Origin: JADJNW01 sp964517145
GTDB taxonomy: Bacteria > Bacteroidota > Bacteroidia > Chitinophagales > Saprospiraceae
Direction of reading: 5' to 3'
Assembly (NCBI GenBank): GCA_964517145.1
Contig: CAZFBN010000001.1
Location: 1-64,000 of the forward strand
DNA: 64,000 nt
Below, piece by piece: positions 17,195 to 25,718 of the stretch. The position numbers and the translations under genes are program-made. A model generated the notes under the pieces. The model had not been told where the DNA came from, did no database searches, and saw only the letters and a list, made by a program, of their open reading frames with translations. Position 1 is the first letter of the stretch, and every line of letters starts with the position of its first letter.

Positions 17195-18589
17195 ATGAAC
17201 AAACAAACCACTTTTTTTTTGGGAATCGCTACGTATGCAGTGTTGCTTATTTTTGCAGCAGTATTTTTTAAAGAAAGAACTGTTTTCCTGGATGCAGCGT
17301 TTCACCTGTTTCAAATTGTAAAAAATGGCGACTTTGCCATTCAGGTTTCTCGCTTTGGCGCAGTGATGACACAGATTTTCCCATGGCTGAGTGTAAAATT
17401 GCACCTGCCGCTCAAATGGGTGATGCTGAATTATTCCATAGGGGTCGTGCTGTACTATTTTATCGTTTTTCTGCTCTGCCTGCGTGTTTTCAAATCCTGG
17501 CAACTGGCATTGGCACTGCTGCTTTTCAACACCCTCATGGTCACTTATACTTTTTATTGGATTCAAATCGAATTTGCACAGGGAATTGCTTTTACTTTTT
17601 TGTTTTTTGCCTTTTTGCTGCGGGAAAAACACTGGGCAGATTATACAGCAATGGAAATAGCGCTTTTTTTTGTAATGATTTTTACACTTGCTTATTTCCA
17701 TCCATTAATGCCCATCGTATTTACATTCACTTCCTTATTTTTTTTACTAAATAAATCTTATACAACTGCTCGAAAACCGATCTTTGCTGCTTTATTTACT
17801 TTTTTTGCAATTATCATTTTAAAAAAATTGATCGCGCCAACGGGTGCCTACGATGCCGCCGCAATGTCAGGCGCTGGCAATATCATAAAGCTTTTTCCAA
17901 ATTATTTCAATTTAGAATCCAACCGGAATTTTTTACAATATCTTTTAAAAGATTACTATTTTTTATTCATTTTATTCATCACAATCATCGTTTTTTACAT
18001 CCGTCAAAAACAATGGATTCAATTACTACTGGTGTTGGCATTCTTTTTTGGCTATTTACTGCTGGTAAATGTTTCTTATCCACAGGGCATGGCGCAGTTT
18101 CACATCGAAAGTTTTTATTTAGCGTTGAGCTTTTTCCTGATTATTCCATTTGTATATGATTTTTTGCCATCCGTTCAAAATCGGCAATTGTCTATCGGAT
18201 TTTTGGCAATCGTGCTACTGGTCAGTTGTATTCGAATAGGATGGACGCATCGCTCCTATGCCAATCGCATCCGCTGGGAAGAAAATTTGTTGCAGCAAAC
18301 AGAGAATTTACCAAATAAAAAATTGTTGATTGCACAGGAAGACGTACCGATGGACACCCTGGTGATGAGTTGGGGTTCTTCTTATGAGTTTTGGCTCCTA
18401 TCAACGTTGAAAAATCCGAATCATGTGTGCAGCATTATCATTGATGAAAATCCTAGTTCGCTGGATTGGGCACTCGGCAACAATAAAGGCTTTCTGACAG
18501 AATGGGGCATGTTTGATTATAGCGCTCTTCCAAAAGGCTATTTCAACTTTCAAGACACCACGTATTATCAAAAATTCGATTTAAAATAA
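17195..18589 (+). CDS. Polytopic membrane protein of unknown function (GT-C-like)
   Basis: A 464-residue, very hydrophobic protein with roughly ten membrane helices and a soluble C-terminal part of about 100 residues. The first periplasmic loop (FLDAAFHLFQIVKNGDFAIQ) carries acidic and His residues, reminiscent of lipid-linked sugar transferases of the GT-C fold, but I cannot name a family. The ATG at 17195 was chosen over an in-frame GTG at 17174. It runs against its neighbours, breaking the usual rplQ-carA adjacency, and shares a hairpin with rplQ at its 3' end. An inserted accessory gene is likely. Confidence 0.75.
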   Translation: MNKQTTFFLGIATYAVLLIFAAVFFKERTVFLDAAFHLFQIVKNGDFAIQVSRFGAVMTQIFPWLSVKLHLPLKWVMLNYSIGVVLYYFIVFLLCLRVFKSWQLALALLLFNTLMVTYTFYWIQIEFAQGIAFTFLFFAFLLREKHWADYTAMEIALFFVMIFTLAYFHPLMPIVFTFTSLFFLLNKSYTTARKPIFAALFTFFAIIILKKLIAPTGAYDAAAMSGAGNIIKLFPNYFNLESNRNFLQYLLKDYYFLFILFITIIVFYIRQKQWIQLLLVLAFFFGYLLLVNVSYPQGMAQFHIESFYLALSFFLIIPFVYDFLPSVQNRQLSIGFLAIVLLVSCIRIGWTHRSYANRIRWEENLLQQTENLPNKKLLIAQEDVPMDTLVMSWGSSYEFWLLSTLKNPNHVCSIIIDENPSSLDWALGNNKGFLTEWGMFDYSALPKGYFNFQDTTYYQKFDLK

Positions 18590-18622
18590 AGAAGGCGACG
18601 TCCAAACAGACATCGCCTTCTT
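18589..18622. terminator. Bidirectional terminator between the membrane gene and rplQ
   Basis: AAGAAGGCGA (18589-18598, overlapping the last base of the stop codon) pairs with TCGCCTTCTT (18613-18622), a perfect 10-bp stem around 14 nt. It separates the plus-strand membrane gene from the end of the ribosomal operon on the minus strand. Confidence 0.75.
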
Positions 18623-18693
18623 ATACCAAACTCAAATGTATCTTCGGAAACCATTCTGGAAATTGGTACTATTTCCAGGAAATTCCGTTATCG

Positions 18694-19281
18694 TTAAGCC
18701 TCTGCTTTATTTTCGTCTTCCGCTGTTGGAGCGGCATCATTCGCGTCCGGCGTCGTTTCTGTTGCAACAGCGTCCGTCTCTTCTACTTCCATTGCTGCTG
18801 GCTCAGTTGCTACAGCCGTTGTTGGAGTAGTAGCTGCCTCCTGCTTTGTAGTGCCAGTGCCGCCGCGACGACGACGTCTTCTGGTGCTCTTAGCAGCGCC
18901 ATCTTTGCCAGTGTTGTAAATCTCGTTGAAATCAACAAACTCAATCATCGCCATTTCAGCGCCGTCCCCTTGGCGATAGCCCGTGCGAATCACACGCACA
19001 TATCCACCTGGACGATCCCCGATCTTCTCGGCTACTTCACTGAACAACTCCTTTACCGCTTCTTTGTTTTGTAAATAGCTGAATACCACACGACGATTGT
19101 GAGTTGTATTGGTTTTAGCTTTTGTCACGAGTGGTTCAATGTAAACGCGCAAAGCTTTGGCTTTGGCAACGGTAGTCGTAATGCGTTTGTGCTGGATGAG
19201 TGCCTGCGCCAGGTTTTTGAGCAGCGCGCGGCGATGACCAACCTTTCTGCCTAAGTGGTTGTCCTTCTTACCATGTCTCAT
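18694..19281 (-). CDS. rplQ: 50S ribosomal protein L17 with long low-complexity tail
   Basis: L17 sits near the exit-tunnel side of the large subunit. The conserved domain covers about residues 1-120 (MRHGKKDNHLGRKVGHRRAL start, later RPGGYVRVIRTGYRQGD). A 70-residue tail follows: first Arg-rich (STRRRRRRGG), then Ala/Thr/Glu-rich and acidic. E. coli L17 is near 127 residues, so the tail is an addition, though tails are known on Bacteroidota L17. It is the last gene of the alpha operon but is separated from rpoA by 206 bp containing two terminator-like hairpins. Confidence 0.95.
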   Translation of the reverse strand: MRHGKKDNHLGRKVGHRRALLKNLAQALIQHKRITTTVAKAKALRVYIEPLVTKAKTNTTHNRRVVFSYLQNKEAVKELFSEVAEKIGDRPGGYVRVIRTGYRQGDGAEMAMIEFVDFNEIYNTGKDGAAKSTRRRRRRGGTGTTKQEAATTPTTAVATEPAAMEVEETDAVATETTPDANDAAPTAEDENKAEA

Positions 19282-19382
19282 GTTGGACCCAAAATTTGCC
19301 TTACAACACGTTTCGTCGAAAACACCAGGGCGATTGGCACGCCTTTCAACTATTCGGTTATTGCAAAGTGATGAAAAAAATC

Positions 19383-19409
19383 AAACTGCTTGAGCCAAAT
19401 CGGCAGTTT
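19383..19409 (-). terminator. Terminator-like hairpin before rplQ (second)
   Basis: In the rpoA-to-rplQ direction, AAACTGC (complement of 19403-19409) and GCAGTTT (complement of 19383-19389) form a 7-bp stem followed by GATTTTTTT. That looks like an intrinsic terminator or attenuator inside the operon. Confidence 0.55.
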
Positions 19410-19427
19410 ATCAGGTTCAATAAAAAT

Positions 19428-19446
19428 GGGCGATCTTCCACCGCCC
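19428..19446 (-). terminator. Terminator-like hairpin after rpoA (first)
   Basis: On the minus strand GGGCG, a 9-nt loop and CGCCC are followed by ATTTTTATT. A near-perfect palindrome (TCCGAATTCGGA, 19467-19478) precedes it. Together with the hairpin at 19383-19409 it suggests that some transcripts end after rpoA and before rplQ. Confidence 0.55.
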
Positions 19447-19487
19447 GTTGTACTTTATTTATACACTCCGAATTCGGACTGTTCTAA

Positions 19488-20486
19488 TTAATCTTCTTCC
19501 AATTTGTACTTTGACAAATCCATCCCGAAGGTCAAACCTTTGTCTTGCAACAATTCCTCGATTTCTACCAATGATTTCTTACCAAAGTTGCGGAATTTGA
19601 GCAATTCATGCGTGTCGTAGCGCACCAATTCCGCCAATGTATTAATTTTAGCAGCCTTCAAACAGTTGTAAGCACGTACCGACAAATCGAGGTCTTCTAA
19701 AGAAGTTTTGAGCAGTTTTCGCATGTGCAAAATGTGCTCATCCACGATATTATCTTCGCGGCTTGAGGCATCATCGAAAGTAATATTTTCATCCGTAATC
19801 AGCATCAGATGTTGAATCAAGATACGCGACGCGTCTTTGATGGCTTCTTCCGGGTGAATGGTACCGTCGGTTTTTACCTCGATGGTCAATTTTTCATAGT
19901 CCGTACGCTGCCCTACACGTGTATTTTCAATGCGATAAGCCACGTTTTTGATCGGCGTATAAATAGCATCAATTGGAATCACTCCAATTGGTGCATCCTT
20001 TGGCAAATTTTCATCAGCAGGAACATAACCGCGCCCTTTCGTGATCGTCAATTCCACTTCCAAGCTCACAGACGGCTCCATTGTGCAAATGAGCAGTTCT
20101 GGGTTCATCACTCTAAACACATTCGTATGCTCTTCAATGTCGCCAGCGTGAAACTCATCCTTACCGCTGATGGTCAAGTATATCTTTTCGTTTGTAATAT
20201 CTTCGTTGGAAATCAGGCATTTCAAGCGTACCTGTTTCAGGTTTAGAATAATTTCTACAACGTCTTCCACGACGCCGCGAATAGTGGCAAACTCATGCTC
20301 CACGCCGGCAATGCGCACGGCGGATACGGCGTAGCCTTCCAAGGAAGAAAGCAACACACGGCGGAGTGAGTTACCGATGGTTTGACCAAAGCCAGGTTCA
20401 AGGGGTTTGAATTCAAAAAGTCCTTCAAAATCATTGGACTTCTGCATTACAATCTTATCCGGCTTCTGAAAATTTAATATGCTCAT
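19488..20486 (-). CDS. rpoA: DNA-directed RNA polymerase alpha subunit
   Basis: The 332-residue alpha subunit that nucleates RNA polymerase assembly. The N-terminal domain starts at the ATG at 20486 (MSILNFQKPDKIVMQKSN), chosen because it matches the conserved start. GFGQTIGNSLRRVLLSSLEG is the dimerisation and beta-binding signature. The C-terminal domain (DLDLSVRAYNCLKAAKINTL, about 260-320) contacts UP elements and regulators. It follows rpsD by about 120 bp; that gap contains a wobble-containing stem (about 20567-20600) that could be a leader structure. Confidence 0.97.
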   Translation of the reverse strand: MSILNFQKPDKIVMQKSNDFEGLFEFKPLEPGFGQTIGNSLRRVLLSSLEGYAVSAVRIAGVEHEFATIRGVVEDVVEIILNLKQVRLKCLISNEDITNEKIYLTISGKDEFHAGDIEEHTNVFRVMNPELLICTMEPSVSLEVELTITKGRGYVPADENLPKDAPIGVIPIDAIYTPIKNVAYRIENTRVGQRTDYEKLTIEVKTDGTIHPEEAIKDASRILIQHLMLITDENITFDDASSREDNIVDEHILHMRKLLKTSLEDLDLSVRAYNCLKAAKINTLAELVRYDTHELLKFRNFGKKSLVEIEELLQDKGLTFGMDLSKYKLEED

Positions 20487-20607
20487 AATATGAATTGAAC
20501 TTTGATAGGAAATAACCAACGAACGCGCGTTTTGGTTGAATGGCAAAAAATCGCCTCTTTCTAATACGAGTTTTGACAGCCTGTAACCAGACTGCCAAAA
20601 CCGCTTT

Positions 20608-21219
20608 TTACTTAGAATACAATTCGACGATGAGCTGTTCGTTTATCTTTTCAGGGATTTGGTCGCGAGACGGATAGCTCAGAAACACGCCCTGCATCTT
20701 ATCAGGATTGAATTCCAACCATGCAAATCTCCGTGCATCTTTGCGGTTTGTAACAGAATCGCGCACCACTGCCAAACCTTTGGACTGACCGCGCACACCA
20801 ATTACATCTCCAGGACGAAGCTGGAAAGATGGTACATTGGTCACAACGCCATTAACAGTGACATGCTTGTGCGACACCAACTGACGAGCCGCCATGCGTG
20901 TAGGAGCAATGCCCAAACGGAAAACGGTATTGTCGAGGCGAGCTTCCAGGTATTGCAACAGCAATTCACCAGTTACGCCTTTTTTATGGCTGGCAGTCTC
21001 AAATAAATTTCTAAACTGACGCTCTAAAACGCCATACGTATATTTCGCTTTTTGTTTTTCCTGCAACTGTTGCGCATAGTCCGAGCGTTGCTTCCGCTTT
21101 CTAGCCTGACCGTGCTGCCCTGGCGGATATTTTCTTTTTTCAAATGCCTTGTCAAAGCCAAAGATGGCTTCACCAAATGTTCTTGCCTTTTTTGTTTTTG
21201 AACCTGTATATCTTGCCAT
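20608..21219 (-). CDS. rpsD: 30S ribosomal protein S4
   Basis: A primary 16S rRNA-binding protein of the 30S body, 203 residues. Visible features are the start MARYTGSKTKKARTFGEAIF, a basic N-terminal region (GQARKRKQRSDYAQQLQEKQ) and the S4 RNA-binding domain from about 95 (LEARLDNTVFRLGIAPTRMA, SHKHVTVNGVVTNVPS). There are no zinc-binding Cys residues at the N-terminus, so this is the Cys-less form. In other bacteria S4 represses its own alpha operon; the gap before rpoA has a hairpin, but no pseudoknot was worked out. Confidence 0.97.
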   Translation of the reverse strand: MARYTGSKTKKARTFGEAIFGFDKAFEKRKYPPGQHGQARKRKQRSDYAQQLQEKQKAKYTYGVLERQFRNLFETASHKKGVTGELLLQYLEARLDNTVFRLGIAPTRMAARQLVSHKHVTVNGVVTNVPSFQLRPGDVIGVRGQSKGLAVVRDSVTNRKDARRFAWLEFNPDKMQGVFLSYPSRDQIPEKINEQLIVELYSK

Positions 21220-21296
21220 TTTTAGGTCAAACGTTTTCGTTCAGTCATTGCCAACTTCCAAGTATTGGAAACAGATCGGCAATTTTTAAATAAAAA

Positions 21297-21686
21297 TTAT
21301 ACTCTTCTACGCTTTGGTGGACGACAGCCATTGTGCGGAATTGGCGTCATATCTTTAATTTTAGAAACTTTGATACCGGCGCTATCCAAAGCACGAATCG
21401 CAGCTTCGCGACCAGAACCAGGACCTTTCACATACACCTCTGCTGTGCGCATGCCTGCATCAAATGCCACTTTAGCTGCATCTGCTGCCGCAACCTGCGC
21501 AGCGTAAGGCGTATTTTTCTTGGAGCCACGGAAGCCAGCTTTACCAGCGGAAGCCCAAGAAATAACCTGACCTTGGCGGTTGGTCAATGAAATGATGATA
21601 TTGTTGAAGCTCGCCTGAATATAAGCCAACCCTTCCGGATCAACTTTTACTTTTCTCTTCTTAATTTTTTTTGCTGCCTTTGCCAT
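21297..21686 (-). CDS. rpsK: 30S ribosomal protein S11
   Basis: A 30S platform protein near the E site, 129 residues from the ATG at 21686 (MAKAAKKIKKRKVKVDPEG). The frame extends 8 codons upstream, but family members start at this Met. Conserved segments are TNRQGQVISWASAGKAGFRG, TPYAAQVAA and the C-terminal GCRPPKRRRV. The gap to rpsM contains an inverted repeat of TGGTGTTATTG words at 21711-21749. Confidence 0.97.
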   Translation of the reverse strand: MAKAAKKIKKRKVKVDPEGLAYIQASFNNIIISLTNRQGQVISWASAGKAGFRGSKKNTPYAAQVAAADAAKVAFDAGMRTAEVYVKGPGSGREAAIRALDSAGIKVSKIKDMTPIPHNGCRPPKRRRV

Positions 21687-21710
21687 TTTATTGACGGTGT
21701 TATGGTGCAA

Positions 21711-21749
21711 TGGTGTTATTGTTGGATGTACTTTAACACAATTACACCA
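21711..21749. repeat. Imperfect hairpin between rpsM and rpsK
   Basis: TGGTGTTATTGTT (21711-21723) pairs with AACACAATTACACCA (21735-21749) with few mismatches; GGTGTTATGGTG words extend it on the left. It lies in the 80-bp gap between two co-transcribed genes, so it does not need to be a full terminator. Confidence 0.5.
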
Positions 21750-21767
21750 AGAACTATAATACTAAAA

Positions 21768-22145
21768 TTATTTCGTAGCCTTTTTCTTGTTTGCCACTGT
21801 TTTACGCTTCCCTTTACGCGTACGGGCGTTGGTACGTGTACGTTGCCCGCGCAAAGGCAAACCTTTACGGTGACGCAATCCGCGATAACAGCCAATATCC
21901 ATTAAACGCTTAATGTTCAGCTGAATCTCCGAACGCAATTCACCTTCCACTTTATATTCATTGGTAATGATACGCGTAATTTCACGGACTTCCTCATCCG
22001 TCCAATCAGCTACCTTTTTATTCTCATCTACCCCTGCTTTTTCCAGGATAATGCCGGCAGCCGACTTGCCAATGCCAAAAAGGTAAGGCAAACTGATAAC
22101 GCCACGCTTGTTTCTTGGTAAATCTACACCTGCTATACGAGCCAT
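21768..22145 (-). CDS. rpsM: 30S ribosomal protein S13
   Basis: A 30S head protein contacting the P-site tRNA and bridging to L5 (bridge B1b), 125 residues. It opens MARIAGVDLPRNKRGVISL and has the conserved CYRGLRHRKGLPLRGQRTRT segment followed by a basic Lys-rich tail that reaches the decoding region. It follows rpmJ by about 80 bp; that gap carries ACGATAAAT/ATCGTAAAT repeated words. Standard alpha-operon position. Confidence 0.97.
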   Translation of the reverse strand: MARIAGVDLPRNKRGVISLPYLFGIGKSAAGIILEKAGVDENKKVADWTDEEVREITRIITNEYKVEGELRSEIQLNIKRLMDIGCYRGLRHRKGLPLRGQRTRTNARTRKGKRKTVANKKKATK

Positions 22146-22226
22146 TTCGATTATAGATTTTGGATTTCAGATCTACGATAAATGCTAACTAGCACCGTAA
22201 ATCAAAAATCGTATATCGTAAATAAA

Positions 22227-22343
22227 TTACCCCTGACGTTGCTTGAACTTAGGGTTCTTTTTATTAATAATATAAATTTTTCCCTTTCTTCTCACAATCT
22301 TACAATCGGCGGAGCGTTTCTTTACTGAAGCTCTGACTTTCAT
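22227..22343 (-). CDS. rpmJ: 50S ribosomal protein L36, zinc-less form
   Basis: A 38-residue large-subunit protein read on the minus strand from ATG at 22343: MKVRASVKKRSADCKIVRRK and ending KKNPKFKQRQG. The zinc-binding form has Cys11, Cys14, Cys27 and His33 (E. coli numbering). Here Ser11, Asn27 and Phe33 replace three of these and only Cys14 remains, so no zinc can be bound. Such zinc-independent L36 is known in some lineages. It lies 8 bp after infA, in the usual infA-rpmJ-rpsM order. Confidence 0.95.
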   Translation of the reverse strand: MKVRASVKKRSADCKIVRRKGKIYIINKKNPKFKQRQG

Positions 22344-22351
22344 AATATAAC

Positions 22352-22570
22352 TTATTTGTATCGGTAAATAATCCTACCTCTTGACAAGTCGTATGGAGAC
22401 ATTTCCACGGAAACTTTGTCACCCGGTAAAATTCTAATATAATTCATTCTCATTTTTCCTGAAATCGTAGCAATAATTTGGTGGTCATTTTCCAAGCGAA
22501 CGCGAAACATCGCATTCGACAGCGCTTCTTCGATGATACCATCCTGCTTAATCAGGTTCTTTTTAGCCAT
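22352..22570 (-). CDS. infA: Translation initiation factor IF-1
   Basis: A 72-residue single S1/OB-fold protein that occupies the 30S A site during initiation. The start at 22570 (MAKKNLIKQDGIIEEALSNA) gives the standard length; an in-frame ATG 7 codons upstream is ignored. GKMRMNYIRILPGDKV is the RNA-binding OB-fold signature. A TATCTTTG element (complement of 22589-22596) lies just upstream and could start a separate transcript for infA-rpmJ-rpsM-rpsK-rpsD-rpoA, although its -33 box is poor. Confidence 0.96.
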   Translation of the reverse strand: MAKKNLIKQDGIIEEALSNAMFRVRLENDHQIIATISGKMRMNYIRILPGDKVSVEMSPYDLSRGRIIYRYK

Positions 22571-22588
22571 AGGCGAATTTTCGGAGTG

Positions 22589-22596
22589 CAAAGATA
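22589..22596 (-). promoter_or_regulatory. Possible -7 element before infA
   Basis: The minus strand reads TATCTTTGC, a very common Bacteroidota -7 sequence, about 19 bp before the infA ATG. No TTTG or TTG lies at the expected 17-20 nt upstream, so this is a weak internal promoter candidate. Confidence 0.35.
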
Positions 22597-22666
22597 AGAA
22601 AAGTTCAAAACTCTTTTCTATAATACTCCTAAAAAATTTTCTTTAAATAAATCAGCTGGCAATTTT

Positions 22667-23491
22667 TTAAGCTACCGCTGGAGTTTTTACTTCTAATTCT
22701 TTTAAATTCGGGTTATTCCGAATAGCTGCTTCAATGTAGGAATGGTCGGAAAGTATATCTGCCGACTTTTTTCCTACGGCAACCGTATGCTCAAAATGCG
22801 CAGAAGGTTTACCATCCTTTGCATGAACCGTCCATCCGTCTCGCTCTGTACGAACGTCTTTTTTACCCAAATTCACCATTGGCTCAATGGCAATAACCAA
22901 CCCTTCTTTCAATTTAATGCCTTTGCCGCGTTGTCCGTAATTCGGCACTTCCGGCGATTCGTGCAAATCACGCCCTACCCCATGCCCAACCAGCTCTCGC
23001 ACTACGCCATAGCCGTGCTCTCTTTCTACAAAATTTTGAACGGCGAAACCTATATCACCCAGACGATTTCCAGCCACTGCTTGTTGAATGCCTTTGTAAA
23101 GAGAGGCATGTGTAACGCGCATAAGCTTCATCACGGGTTCTGCTACATCTCCGATTGCAAAAGTATAAGCCGCATCTCCAAAATATCCATTCCACTTCAC
23201 TCCACAATCCACCGAAACGATGTCTCCGTCTTTGAACACCTGTTTTTCACTTGGAATCCCGTGCACTACAATATCATTCAAAGAGACACATAAAGACGCA
23301 GGGAACCCTCGATACCCTTTGAAAGCGGGAGTTGCTTTATGATCCCGAATAAACGCTTCTGCTGCTCGATCAATTTTATCGCTACTAATACCTGGCTTCA
23401 ACAGCGCAGCTACTTCTGCCAATGTTTGGCAAACCAGCACACAACTCTGCCGAATCAACTCGATTTCTTCGTCCGTTTTATAATAAATCAT
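22667..23491 (-). CDS. map: Methionine aminopeptidase, type I
   Basis: Removes the N-terminal Met from new proteins; a cytoplasmic dinuclear metal enzyme. At 274 residues it lacks N-terminal extensions. The pita-bread metal ligands are all present: Asp95, Asp106, His170, Glu203 and Glu234, with His77 as the conserved active-site His. It sits between secY and infA without adk, the usual order in Bacteroidota. The 3' end has a short Ala/Val tail of no known role. Confidence 0.97.
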   Translation of the reverse strand: MIYYKTDEEIELIRQSCVLVCQTLAEVAALLKPGISSDKIDRAAEAFIRDHKATPAFKGYRGFPASLCVSLNDIVVHGIPSEKQVFKDGDIVSVDCGVKWNGYFGDAAYTFAIGDVAEPVMKLMRVTHASLYKGIQQAVAGNRLGDIGFAVQNFVEREHGYGVVRELVGHGVGRDLHESPEVPNYGQRGKGIKLKEGLVIAIEPMVNLGKKDVRTERDGWTVHAKDGKPSAHFEHTVAVGKKSADILSDHSYIEAAIRNNPNLKELEVKTPAVA

Positions 23492-23564
23492 AGCAGCAAA
23501 TAAATAATATGTAAGATTAAAATCAAATTGTTATAAACCATCGTCCTAATCAAAAAGTTCAATC

Positions 23565-24944
23565 TTACATATTGGCGCCAATGCCTTGCATTCTGCCAGT
23601 GCCAGTGCTTCTACCCTGAATACGTCCTGATTTTACCAAACCATCATACCGTCGCATCAACAAATGGCTCTCAATTTGCTGTAAGGTATCTAGCGCAACC
23701 CCCACCAAAATCAACATAGATGTACCGCCGAAGAATACGGCAAAGGCAGTATTGACCCCCATACCAGTTGCAAATGCAGGCAGGATAGCAATAATGCCCA
23801 AGAATATAGACCCTGGTAAGGTGATACGCGTCGTAATTGCATCGATAAAATCAGCGGTGTCTTTTCCTGGTTTAATGCCAGGAATAAAAGCATTTTGACG
23901 CTTTAAGTATTCTGCATACTGTTGCGGGTTCACCATCAAAGCCGTATAAATATAAGTAAACACCACTACCAGAACAAAGTAAACCACATTGTAAGTAACT
24001 GAAGTAAAATCATTCAGCGCTACAAGAATGGAACTTGACGCTGCATCGCTACCGCCTAAAAACTGAGCGGCAGTTGCTGGTAAAAACATCAAAGCCTGCG
24101 CAAAAATGATCGGCATTACACCAGCAGCATTGACTTTCAGTGGAATATAATCGCGCTGACCCGCTACTGGCATTGCGGAGGCCCCACGTCCAACCATTCG
24201 TTTTGCAAATTGAATGGGGATTTTACGAACACCCTGCACCACTACAATCATCGCCATGATAACAGCAAACAAAGCAAAGACTTCTATCACAAAAACCAGG
24301 ATACCACCATTATCCAGACGCAGCAATAATTCGCCGATGAAAGCTTGTGGCAAACGCGCCAAGATACCAACCATAATCAGAAGCGACACACCGTTGCCCA
24401 AACCACGATCTGTAATGCGTTCGCCCAACCACATGGCGAAGACTGTACCCGTTGATAAAATCAGAATATTAGAGAACCAGAAAATCGCTCTTGGAATTTC
24501 GGGAGAAACAGCGCCAAGACTATTGATATAAGTCAAATAGCCACTTCCCTGAACTAAAGTGATTGCAACCGTAAGAATACGAGTGATCTGATTCAGTTTC
24601 TTTCTGCCCGACTCCCCTTCTTTTTGTTGCAAGCGTTGGAAATAAGGCACAGCAAAGCCTAGCAACTGAATAATGATAGAAGAGGTGATATAAGGCATGA
24701 TACCTAGTGCAAAGATGGCAGCATTATTAAATGCACCACCTGTGAAGATATTAATCAACCCCAAAAGGTCATTGGGTGTAGCGCTATTGTTAGCAGCATC
24801 CTCCAAAACAGCAGGAACGACACCCGGAAGCACGATATACGAACCAAAACGATACACTCCCAACAATCCAAGTGTAAATAGGATGCGGTTGCGCAACTCC
24901 TTGATCTTCCAGATGTTCTGAATAGTCGTGATTAATTTTTTCAT
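23565..24944 (-). CDS. secY: Protein translocase subunit SecY
   Basis: The pore-forming subunit of the SecYEG translocon in the inner membrane, 459 residues with ten predicted membrane helices. It begins MKKLITTIQNIWKIKELRNR, then the first helix and plug region. GLGNGVSLLI is the conserved cytoplasmic loop signature and KMPIQ-like KIPIQFAKRM follows near the middle. It starts 5 bp after the rplO stop, so the two are tightly co-transcribed. It exports the signal-peptide-bearing products elsewhere in the window. Confidence 0.97.
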   Translation of the reverse strand: MKKLITTIQNIWKIKELRNRILFTLGLLGVYRFGSYIVLPGVVPAVLEDAANNSATPNDLLGLINIFTGGAFNNAAIFALGIMPYITSSIIIQLLGFAVPYFQRLQQKEGESGRKKLNQITRILTVAITLVQGSGYLTYINSLGAVSPEIPRAIFWFSNILILSTGTVFAMWLGERITDRGLGNGVSLLIMVGILARLPQAFIGELLLRLDNGGILVFVIEVFALFAVIMAMIVVVQGVRKIPIQFAKRMVGRGASAMPVAGQRDYIPLKVNAAGVMPIIFAQALMFLPATAAQFLGGSDAASSSILVALNDFTSVTYNVVYFVLVVVFTYIYTALMVNPQQYAEYLKRQNAFIPGIKPGKDTADFIDAITTRITLPGSIFLGIIAILPAFATGMGVNTAFAVFFGGTSMLILVGVALDTLQQIESHLLMRRYDGLVKSGRIQGRSTGTGRMQGIGANM

Positions 24945-24949
24945 CGTTC

Positions 24950-25399
24950 TTATTTAACGATATTAACGCTTCCACCTAGCTGTTCAATGCTCTGCTTGGC
25001 AGTTGCTGAAAATGCATGAGCACTTACGCTCAACTTCGTTGTCAATTCACCGGTACCTAAGATTTTCACACGGTCCGATTTTTTTACAACGCCATGTTCT
25101 ACCAAAGCGTTGAGATCAACAGCATTTAGTTTGTATTTGTCAGCAATATACTGCAATCTTTCCAGATTAATGCCAACATATGCAACACGGGTTGGATTTT
25201 TAAAGCCCACCTTTGCAACACGCATTTGTAAAGGCATTTGACCACCCTCAAAATTGCGCTTGCGTTTGTGACCAGCGCGAGCCTTATCCCCTTTGTGACC
25301 TTTTGTAGCCGTGCCACCATGCCCCGAACCCTGACCTCTAGCGATGCGCTTACGCTTTTTGGTGGCGCCTTCCGCAGGTTTTAAACGATGCAGTTCCAT
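24950..25399 (-). CDS. rplO: 50S ribosomal protein L15
   Basis: A late-assembly large-subunit protein with a long basic extension, 149 residues from the ATG at 25399 (MELHRLKPAEGATKKRKRIA). The frame is open for 22 codons upstream, but family members start here. GRGQGSGHGGTATKGHKGDK-like glycine/basic motif follows, then the conserved domain ending in GGSVNIVK. It lies between rpmD and secY. Confidence 0.96.
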   Translation of the reverse strand: MELHRLKPAEGATKKRKRIARGQGSGHGGTATKGHKGDKARAGHKRKRNFEGGQMPLQMRVAKVGFKNPTRVAYVGINLERLQYIADKYKLNAVDLNALVEHGVVKKSDRVKILGTGELTTKLSVSAHAFSATAKQSIEQLGGSVNIVK

Positions 25400-25507
25400 T
25401 CTATCTTTCGATTTAATCGTTTTCTTTAATGTTGATTTTGGAGTTGTTGAATTTAAAACAGCCAAAAAATTGCCGCTAAAAACTTAAACCCCAATCTCTA
25501 CTCTAAT

Positions 25508-25687
25508 TTAAGCTTGTTCCACCTTCAACAGGTGGATCACTTTTTTGACCATCCCCAAAATCTGTGGCGTCGCTTCATGCTCCACTGACTGATTCATCTT
25601 CTTGATGCCCAGTGCTTTAACAGTTTCCTTTTGACGCTTTGGACGGTCAATCGTACTCTTAATTTGCGTGATTCTAATCTTTGCCAT
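25508..25687 (-). CDS. rpmD: 50S ribosomal protein L30
   Basis: A small large-subunit protein of 59 residues, read on the minus strand from ATG at 25687. It starts MAKIRITQIKSTIDRPKRQK and contains TVKALGIKKMNQSVEHEATP and GMVKKVIHLLKVEQA, which matches the L30 pattern of a conserved K-S-x-I-x-R/T-P start and LG(L/I)-KKxN-Q. It lies 31 bp after rpsE, the usual spc-operon place. Confidence 0.95.
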   Translation of the reverse strand: MAKIRITQIKSTIDRPKRQKETVKALGIKKMNQSVEHEATPQILGMVKKVIHLLKVEQA

Positions 25688-25718
25688 CTCTTTCGAGTTT
25701 ATCGAATTCGCAGAATAG

